DNA of 64,000 nt, taken from the NCBI GenBank assembly GCA_029551925.1, contig JAKPEO010000129.1, forward strand, positions 1-64,000. The letters are read 5' to 3'. The position numbers were made by a program, and so were the translations under genes. Position 1 is the stretch's first letter; each line of letters opens with the position of its first letter. Shown in pieces: positions 43,574-53,800 of this stretch. The DNA is from a bacterium (GTDB lineage Bacteria; JAGOBX01). Below the pieces are notes generated by a model. The model saw nothing but the letters and a program-made list of their open reading frames with translations, was not told where the DNA came from and ran no database searches.

Positions 43574-44839
43574 TCAATCTCCCAAAATCTTTAATGCCTG
43601 ACGAGCATTTATATTTGATGGGTCTAATATTAATACCTTTTTATATTCTTGTATTGCTCTTATACGGTCGCCTAATTTTACAAAACTATAAGCGAGCCAT
43701 AAACGAGCATTAATATTATTTTCATCTAATTGCACAGCTTCTTTAAAACTTAACATAGCATTGAGATATTTCCCTTCTTGAAAATTACGATATCCATCTT
43801 TAATATAATCTTCGACAGCTTCTTGTATTGTTTCTTTTGATTTTTTATCGGTAAATAATTTAAGTTTTAACAATGACTCTTTGCCTTTGACTTTTTTATC
43901 AACTCCGAATTTAAAATTCATAGACATTTTATGGGCACTACTGAAATCGCCGTAATCTTCATAAGCATAATCAACAGCAAAATTATCAGCATTAAAACCT
44001 ACGCCAAAAGTCAAACCAGAACCGGCATCATTAACTGTATTAAACGCTCCGCGCAGCGCAAAATTTTTTAATATTTTATATTCTGCCGCTGCGACCATAT
44101 CCAACTCTTCGTCTTTACTATAAATTAATTCGCCGTTCAATAATAAATCATCAATAAATTTAAGAGTTAATCCGCCGCGTATCTGCATTGGCAATTCTTC
44201 GTCTGTCTTTGTATATTTAAAACGCGTGCCTATATTTTTTATAACAGCGGCGATATCTGCAAAACTAAAAATTTTATAAATTACGCCCGCGTCAAGCGCT
44301 AAAGCATTAGCATTATAATTATAAATACTCTGCGATATATATTTAAAATTAAAACCGAACCGCACATCATCGACATTAAGAAACGCATAAGTCAACATAA
44401 GCATTAAATCAGACCCGTCAAAATTTTCATTTGTTTTAGCGCTGCCATTATTATATTCAGGATAAACAGTTACAGGTTCATCGCCGTATTTTCCAATTAT
44501 AATTGAAGCAGCATAATAATGTTTTTTCTTTTTAGAAGGAAAACCAAAAGTAATATTACTATGCGAAATACTCTGCGCTAATCTGTTATACATAAACGCT
44601 ATATTTGATTCTTTCAAATCAGCAGCGCCAGCTGGATTATAATAAACGCTAAAAATATCGCCAGTCACAGCGGTATAAGCGCCGCCGAGCGCTAATGGGC
44701 GAGCGCCAGCTCCTAATGTTACAAATTCTGCAACTTTCGAGCCGCCCTTACCAGCTGCATAAATAGCAGCTCCGTTAAATATAAAAGTATAGATGGCAAT
44801 AATAATAATTACAAATTTTTCTTTCGCTTTTAACTTCAT
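43574..44839 (-). CDS. PorV/PorQ-like barrel with C-terminal TPR domain (paralogue A)
   Basis: Signal peptide ('FVIIIIAIYTFIFNGAAIYA'), then 'KVAEFVTLGAGARPLALGGAYTAVTGDIFSVYYNPAG', a textbook PorV/PorQ N-terminus. The barrel continues to about residue 310 ('HKMSMNFKFGV'). A basic linker is followed by TPRs at about 345-421 ('YRNFQEGKYLNAMLSFKEAVQLDENNINARLWLAYSFVKLGD', then 'AIQEYKKVLILDPSNINARQAL'). The gene begins 5 bases after the giant C11 protein gene, as if made together with its cargo. It is a distinct paralogue of the protein at 37872. Role as a secretion shuttle or attachment factor is inferred from PorV of type IX secretion. Confidence 0.82.
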   Translation of the reverse strand: MKLKAKEKFVIIIIAIYTFIFNGAAIYAAGKGGSKVAEFVTLGAGARPLALGGAYTAVTGDIFSVYYNPAGAADLKESNIAFMYNRLAQSISHSNITFGFPSKKKKHYYAASIIIGKYGDEPVTVYPEYNNGSAKTNENFDGSDLMLMLTYAFLNVDDVRFGFNFKYISQSIYNYNANALALDAGVIYKIFSFADIAAVIKNIGTRFKYTKTDEELPMQIRGGLTLKFIDDLLLNGELIYSKDEELDMVAAAEYKILKNFALRGAFNTVNDAGSGLTFGVGFNADNFAVDYAYEDYGDFSSAHKMSMNFKFGVDKKVKGKESLLKLKLFTDKKSKETIQEAVEDYIKDGYRNFQEGKYLNAMLSFKEAVQLDENNINARLWLAYSFVKLGDRIRAIQEYKKVLILDPSNINARQALKILGD

Positions 44840-44844
44840 ATTTT

Positions 44845-47800
44845 TTATCTAATAATTGCTAATTTTCCTGTAAATTTATTTCCATTTTTATTTACTAAAT
44901 ATAAATACCAGCCGGATGCCACTTCTGTGCCGCTATTATTACGAGTATCCCATTGCCATTCAAATTTTTCAGGATTAGTATTTATAAATTTTTTGACAAG
45001 TTGTCCTTTCAATGTATAAATTTCTATTTTTGTTCCGTAATTTATACCTTCAAATATAATGCCCGATCGTCTGTCTCCCGGACTATACGGCACTCCGTGT
45101 TTATCATTTTTTGACGGTATAAACGGATTAGGATATACTATAAAGTCGTCAAATGAATTGTCAAGATTGCGCGGGTCTGTATTCGGCGCTAACATAAACA
45201 TAGTAAAATGCCGCGTTTTAAATTCTATATAATTTTTATCTGTACTTCTATTTATAATAGCGCTATTGTCAAGTTTGCGCCACGGCTCTGTAATATTTTC
45301 GCGATACCAGACAGTTTGCCAATTTTCATTTATTTTCGGACGAACTGCATTATCAATCCAGCCGTCATTATCTTCATCTTGGTAATACAAGCGCAATATC
45401 ACATCAGTATCTAAATCTGTTTGCTCGCCGGTTGTCAAAATATTTTGTATTGTCGGCGGATTTGTAATTTGCGCAATTGTATCAATAATAACAACAAAAT
45501 TTGGATTACGCAGACCATAAGGATCAACAGTTAAAGCAGAATTAAAATTCGCTAATTTATCGGGAGGTAAAATAGTAAGAGTAATCGGCGCGAAATTATT
45601 AGCGTTCGCAGAAAATGCAGTGTTCGGAATAAACGCTTCAATTTGAGTTTTTATAGCCGAACTGTCAATACTATTAATACCTTGCGCAGACGCTATTACT
45701 TTATTTGTTCCATTAATATCAGTAAAAATTTTTTGATAAACAACTACTGCCTGCGTTTCTGTCCGCGTATAATAATCAGCATTTTGTAAATCATTAATAA
45801 TATACGCCATAATAGATATTGGATTCGGCTCGCTGATATTTGTTCTATCAGTTGCTACGCTTCTAATCAAATATGCTGTGTTTTTTTGAAGATTAGCAAT
45901 ATTCCATTCAACAGATAATTTATTATCAGGTATTGTGCGATTGGTATTGATAGGATTACTGCTATTATTCAATATCATTGTATCCCAATTTACATTACCC
46001 AATTTACGATATTGTAATAACACTTTCGATAAATCAGTATATTGTCCTTTTTCAATATTGACATTAAATAAAATTTTATCGCCATACACTTTAAAGCCAT
46101 TAACTAAATTAATTTTTGTTTCTACTAATGCTCCGTTATTTTGGCGCGGATCAACTACCACATAACCAGATTGCGCTGTGTCAGCATAAACATTATTTTT
46201 ATTTAATGATAATACAGTTATCAAATATTCGTTATTTGGCGCTAAATTATTAAGCGTAACATTATTCGTCTGCGAATCAACTGTCGTATAAGGATTATCT
46301 AAATTAATAGCATTCAAACCTGACGCATAATTTACAATAAACACAGAATAATTTGTAATAGTTGTATCATTCAATAATGTCCAATTTAATGAGATATTAA
46401 GATTATTAACTTGCGCTGTTAGATTGTATACTGGTTTTGGACGATATGTTACATCGACCACAAAAGTCTGTAAAACAAAAGCATTGTTGTTATCGCGCAC
46501 ACGCACAGTAATTGTATTTGCGCCGACCTGCGATTCAGCAGGAGTCCAATCTATACGCGCTGTTGTATTTGTTAATTTTGTAATTGTCATATTAGCCGGC
46601 GCTGTAAGTAATGTATAGGTCAATGTATCGCCTACATAATTAATATCGCTGTCCGAAGCGATGACAAGATACGAATATTGTCTATTAACCACTGCATTTA
46701 ATACAGGTGTTGAAATAATCGACGGAGTATCATTTATATTTCTGACATTAACAGTAATTAATTTTGTATCGGTAAATATTTTATTTTGGTTATTTTCATA
46801 AATTAATGTAAGCAGCAATGTATCATTTCCAGTAAAATCAGCGCGCGGCGTGATAATAAGATAAGTGTCATTATTATTTTTGTAAAATGTTGTTTGCAAA
46901 TTTTGTCCTGCGCTTGCAGACCAAATAATATTAGTTTCGTTGATTGTTGATGTCAATAATGTATAGGTTTGAGAATCTTCCCAGATAGATAAATAATCGG
47001 TTTCGCCGCCTGTCAAAATTTTAAAATAATTTATCGTGATAGTATCTGCTGCTTGCTGATTAAATTTGTCAATCGCTACCACTTTTAGTTCGTCGCCTGG
47101 CATACCGATAGTCAAATTATACTGCCAATTGAATTTTAAAGCAGTGTCAGGATTAGCGTATATTGCTGTTTTTAATTCATTATTCAAATAAATAAATATG
47201 CTGTCGCCTGTAAATAAATTTTCACAAGTGCCTGTTACCAATATTGTCTGAGCAGAAGTATTAATATTATCTTGCGGCGCTGTAATTTCTACGATCGGCG
47301 TTTTATATTTAGGCATAAAACTCCAATTTTGCCAGATGCCATTATTATTAATATCTCTCACATAGAATTCAATATTTACAGTTTCGCCGTGCGCAAAATC
47401 ACCCGCGCTGTAAACCAACATATAATCATCAATGATTTCAAGTTCGTCAATAATTCTTACGCCATTAACATAAAATAATATTGAATTTACATCTATACCA
47501 TAAGCATCATCAAATTTCACTGATATAATCGGATTAGCAGAAGGGACCACCGAGCCATTAGCAGGTATAATATCATATACATTCGGCGCAGTCATATCAA
47601 ATCTTAATCTAAATCTATAATCTTCTGTTTGATAAACATTACCAACATTATCAATATTTGATACCTTCCAATAAATCCAATCGCCTTCGCGTAATAAACT
47701 TGTATCTATCACTTGACTTAATCTCGCCATTGTATCGGTTGTTTCTAAATAAAAATTATTTGAAAATGTAGCAAGAGTATCAGCATAAATAATATATTTT

Positions 47801-50800
47801 TTCAAACCGCTCAAACTATCATAAGCGGCAGACCAACGCAATAATTCATTGTATTCTGCATTTGCATAATTATAACCCGGATAAAGTAAAGTTGCTGGCG
47901 TCGGCGAAAATACTGTGTCTTCTTTTATCTGTATATAAAAAGTATCTTTTAATCCTGCTTTATCTGTTGCAATAATTGTAATAATAGTATCACCGCGCAG
48001 AACGCCGATATTTACATAATTATATGTATAATTTGATGTATAAGAAGTATAGCCGTTTGAATTGTATGCCGCCGCATAATAAATAGAATAAAAATTATTA
48101 TCGCTGACTTTGACTTTTATTGATAAATTCATCGAGTGATTGCCGTTTATATAAATCGTATCAATATAGGTTGTGTCTAAATTAATATTAGTCAATGGCT
48201 GATTATTCCAATATGCGCTGTATGACGGCTCAGTGGAAGTAATGGTTACTTCTTGTATTATCGGCGCTGTAAAATCAAAATTTATTGCGTTGGTATTTGT
48301 ATAATAAAATGGATTGAGATTTGAAATATTGTCTTCCGCCGCTATTGTCCAATAATATTTATTTTCAGACACAGATAAATCGGCAGTAATCGTATTAGTA
48401 TCAGCAGATATTTCTGTTATAAAAAATATAGTTGAAAAATCTGGCGAGCTGCTGATTAATAAATAATATTTTTTTATGTTGACTGTATCAGTAATATTAT
48501 TAAATTCAAATCTAACTCGCGTATCAGATAAATATATATCATTAGCAGGACTGGTTAAATTTACAAGTTGTACAAATGTATCCTGCACAAAATAAATCGT
48601 ATAATAATCTGAATCTCCGTCATTTGAATCATAAACAATTATAGATACTTCAACTCGCGAATATGTATTGCGCGGAATGCGATAAATAATAGTATCAGTG
48701 CGGTCGTGCTCTACCGCAGAATAGGTAAATGTTCCTGCATTAGTAGCAAATGCCGCGCTATACGCTAATGTATCGCCTGTCGGATTATCGCCGTTTGACC
48801 ATTTTATAGAAAGCGGTATTTCTAAATACCACTGCCCGCCCACTGAATCGCCTGCTAAATTTGAATTATTATAATAAATTGTATCGCTCTTACTCGGTTT
48901 TAATGAAAATACATAATCGCCAATACTATTGCCGGCTATTGTATAATATGGTTTTGCGTTGCCGTAAGTAAAATCACCATCATTAGCCTCAGCGCTTATT
49001 CTCAATATTTTCGGCAATTTATTCGCTAAAATAAAAGTATTATATGTAATGTCAGTATCATAATTGAGAACATTATCATACGCTACTACTCGCCAAAAAT
49101 AAGTGTCTGGATATAAATCGCTGTAAGGCATCGGAATAGTGGTATTCGCTGTTATTTCCGAATAAATTAAATTGCCTTCGTTAAATAGAATATCGCTGTA
49201 TATTTCAATTTTATAGTATCTTACGCCAGCTAATGCATCAGTTGAAATCGACCAAATAAAATAAGTATCATCTGTTATATTCGCATTATTTACTGGCTGT
49301 AATAATGATACAACAGCAGGCGCTGTCTTGTCTTCTTTAATATTTATTTTATAACTCGTCTGATTATTGTTTTTATCAATAGCATACAAATAAATTACTG
49401 TGTCGCCTGAATTAGCGGAAATATTATATTGTAAAATCCACGAATCTGCGCCGTTTGTATCTTCTGGAGACATACCATAATTATTCGAACCGCTTACTTT
49501 ACTCTGCCCAATGTTATCAGACCAGATTATATCAAATATCAAACTCAAATTTTTGTTGCCATTAATAATTATTGTATCTTCGTTATTAGCCAATATGCCT
49601 AATTTATCAACATATAACGAATCATTAGTATTTGTTTTAACATACACGCTATTTATTTGCGGAGCAGTATAATCTACTCTAAATGCGCGAGTTTCAGAGT
49701 TTGTCGCGCTGCTGATATTATCTACATTATCTACTAACCGCGCGCGCCAGTAATATTCGCCTTGGTTAACAAGAACAGTTGTCGTATTCGCAGTATTAGA
49801 AATTATCAATTGCGTGTCAATCTCACTAAAATTAGCTTGCCGTGAAATTTCCAATAAATAATGTTTTATTCCTGATTTATCGTCTGATGCTGACGACCAT
49901 TGAAATTCTATTAAATTATTTAATATCGCAGAATCATTGTTCGGCTGTTGTAATGCTATGGTCGGCGCAAAAGTATCGCTAATCATATATATTAACGCTG
50001 TATCCGTTTTGCTTTGATAATTTTCAACTGTTATTGTGATTTGCGTATCAGCAGCGCCTGAAACATTATTATAAGTCAACCGCCACGGCGCTGAAGTAGT
50101 AGAGACATTTGTATTACCAAAATTATTTGAGCCCAAAATTAATTTCTTTTGCGAGAGCGAAGACCAATCTATTTCAAATGTTAATGATTGACTGTAATTG
50201 CCATTAAAATAAGTTGTGCCCGCTGCTATAGTCGAATCTGCAATAATTAGCGGAGTGTCATTAGTCCAATAATAATTCGGCATTGAACCGCTGTATATTG
50301 AAATAGTATTAATATACGGAGTATCAATCGCATAATTAACATTTACAATATAAAAACCTTGCGGGTCAGAATAATAATTTTGCGAATCTTTTGCTGAAAT
50401 TGTATACATATAATTTGCCGGAGTTAAACCTGTATCTGTATAAGCCGAAGCGCCACCGGATAATTCCGCAAATGAAATTTTATCATCATAACTTATTATT
50501 TTAATATCATCTACAAAAAAGCCCTCGCCGTCAAACTGTAAATTTTCATTTAAACCATAACTGAATCGTAAATATACGCTCTGTCCAGCAGAATCTGATA
50601 AATCGATTGTTTCATATTCTTCGGATATTTCACGATCATAATAACTTTTTAATTCTAACCAGTTATTAGCGTCAGCGCTAATAGCGATTGTTGCGCTGTC
50701 GCCGTTAAGTATGTCTGCATAATACCAATATGTTAATAATATTTTTTTACCGGCAGGCAAATTTATCGGAGCGCTTGTCCGCATTGTCTTTGTAGTATTA

Positions 50801-53800
50801 AATCCCTCGCCAGATGCAAAAGAATATTGTCCTGATTTTTTATATTTTGTTGTTAATGAAAAACCATTTAGTATCCAATTAGCGCCGCCTTGTTCTGCAT
50901 TATCTGAAAATAGTAAATTAACATTATTATATCTTTCTAATAAATACGCGCTTATGCCGTCAATATCTTTTACGCCAGACCAATTTATTATCAAAGTAGA
51001 GTCCGGTATAGTAGAAGATAATTCTGCCATTTGAAGATTATATGGACCTTGATCTTTGCTTGTCCAGAAATATCTCAAAAATTCTGACCATTTATTATTT
51101 TTACCCAAAGTCGAAACTTTGGAATATACTGGATTATAATATTCAAACGGAAAATAAATTGAAACAAATCTGCAATTCACATAATCTTCGCTGGTTGCGT
51201 TCGGATTAGACCTACGGTTAATTACAAAAGCATCTATTGCGCTTTTTACATTATTCGCTAATAAATTTGCCGCTGCGCTTAATGATTGACTGCTAAATTC
51301 ATTCATATAAAAATATAAATCTACGCTGCCTGGCTCATCGCCCGGGCCATCTTCGTCCTCTATTTCTTGCGGATTACTTACTATATCCGCTCTGATATTT
51401 GCTGCAACAGCCATATCGTTTTGCGATTTTACTAATTCATCAGCAAAAGTATTAATTCTGTCAAATAAATTTTGGACAGCGCTTAAATTATACGCAGCGT
51501 GAACAAATTCTTCATTCTCATATGCTTCGCTGTATTTATAAAAATGTCGTTCAACTATTTGAGATGCTAAATTTGCAGCGGTGTAAGTATTAATATTATT
51601 CTTCAAAGAAGTTAATATAGTATTATAAGGCCAGCCGCCGGCAGGAATATTTTTTGACGATGCAGTCATATAATATGCTAAATCTTTTAAATCATATGCG
51701 GCTTCTATTGTGCCTGCTATCGGAGCATCAAATCCAATCACATCAAATTTTATTCCGCTTTGTTCAAGCGCCGCTTTAAAATCAGCCATTCGCATAGTTA
51801 CTGGTCCATTGCCGTCGTATGTCCAATCTGTTACAATCGAACGCTTAACCGATGTTTTTTGTTGATTATTACGCCACACTGCCTTTGATATTAATCTATT
51901 CCATATAACCAACATATAACTATCAGCAGGATAATTATTTTTTGTCCAATTAATAAAATCTAATAACACATTAGAATCAGCCATATTCACTTCGCGTCCG
52001 CCAGTCCCGTCGCCCCAATTGCTTATTGCATTAGTTTCTGTCGGCGTCATATTTTGCGTAATATAAAATCTGTGCGTTTTTTCCCAATCGCCGTAATCAG
52101 TTGAATTTCCGGGCGTCCTGTCTAATTGCGCTACTATATTCATATCATTATTAGAGCCAACTTCTGCTATTTCTAAAAAATCAACGAGCGCATCAGCTTC
52201 GGTCACATTATCAGCATTAATATAAACAAGCACAGTCCATTTTTTTCCTGAACGCAATGTGAATTTCCCGCTATTTAGTAAATCAGTATCAGGTCCAGTG
52301 CCGATTATCTGTGCTGTGCAGGAATTTATTTGCACTAACGCTTGAAAATCTCTGTTAAATGTCGCATTTGAATTTATGTCTATTGTAATGAGAATATTTG
52401 CTACGCCTGATAATAATCTAATATTCGCAGAATTAGTGTCCCATTGCGACTGCGCAGCGTTCCAATTTAAAATTCCAATATATGTGTCATTTGCTGACCA
52501 GCGTAAATCGCCATCAGCGTCAAACCATAATTTGACATTGTCTAAATCACTGTTTGTCATTACACCATTATTTTTGACAACAAAATTTGTAATCGTATCA
52601 GACGGAATATTGCCAATAACTTTTAACGCCATTACTGTTACATTAGTATCGCCGCGTAAAACATCGGCAGATTGCAATTCGCTAATTTTTGTGATTTTTA
52701 AATATGTTTCCTGTATTGTTTTTATTGCGCTTTCATTTTTATTCGTCGCCGGTCCGACAGGCGCGCGAACAGACGCTATCGTATTCTGCGGAACGCTCGC
52801 AACAAAAGTATCATTAACATTTGCATTGCTGTTTATATCTATTGTCACTATAATACGCGCAGCGCCGGAAACTAATGGCAGTAAATTCGCAGCAGAAGTA
52901 TCCCACTGCGCCTGCCCGGCATTCCATTCAAGATTACTTATGAAAATTTCATCACCCACAAATTGCGCGCGATTACGATTCGGCGCTAACCATAATTTTA
53001 CTTTACTAATATCCGCGTTATTTGCATTTCCTAAATTTTTTATTGCAAAATTTGTAATTGTATCATAATCAAGATATGTTGTAATATCAGCAATTAATAC
53101 GGGACTATTTTGTTCGCCTTTTATTACATTTTCTGTTTGAACTGCGCTGTCGATAATTACTACATCGCAGCGCGGCACTGATATTGATTTAAAACCGTAT
53201 ACTCCTCCCCAATTATTTTGATTATCCTGTCCTTCAATTGTATATAAATATCTGCCGGCTGCTTTGTCGCTAATCTGATAAGAATCGGCGCTCGGAGAAA
53301 TTGTCTGGCTTATAAAACTCGCGCCAGAATAAGCCCAAATTTTTATATCATCAATAAAATAGCCGTCGCCGTCAAAACCTAATTCATTATTAAATGTATT
53401 ATAAAATTCTAAATTTACGCGCTGTCCGGCAAATTGCGTTAAATCTACTACTCGATATTCTTCTGATATGCTTTTATCTGAAATGCTGTCAATATTAATC
53501 CCATTTACTTTTAAACCGCCGTTATCGCCAGCATTGTCAGAATAACACCAATAAGTCATTAATATGCTTTTGGTTGATGGTAATTCTATTGCGCCGCTTG
53601 TTATTTGCTTTGTTTGATTATAACCGCTACCAGATGAAAAAGAATATGACCCCTGTTTTTTGTGCAGCGCATTTAATGAAAAACCGCTGTTTGTCCAATT
53701 ATTGAAATTTTCGGCATTGTCAGAAAAAATTAATTCTGCATTGCGATATTCTGTCAATCGATAATATTTTAAACTATCAGCATCTTTGCCAGCAGTCCAC

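Noticed and set aside
52376-53068. 230-residue plus-strand ORF opposite the giant protein
   Set aside because: It lies fully within the coding frame of the 3417-residue protein on the other strand, has no RBS or recognisable domain, and is Ser/Ile/Val/Phe-rich as expected of an antisense shadow.
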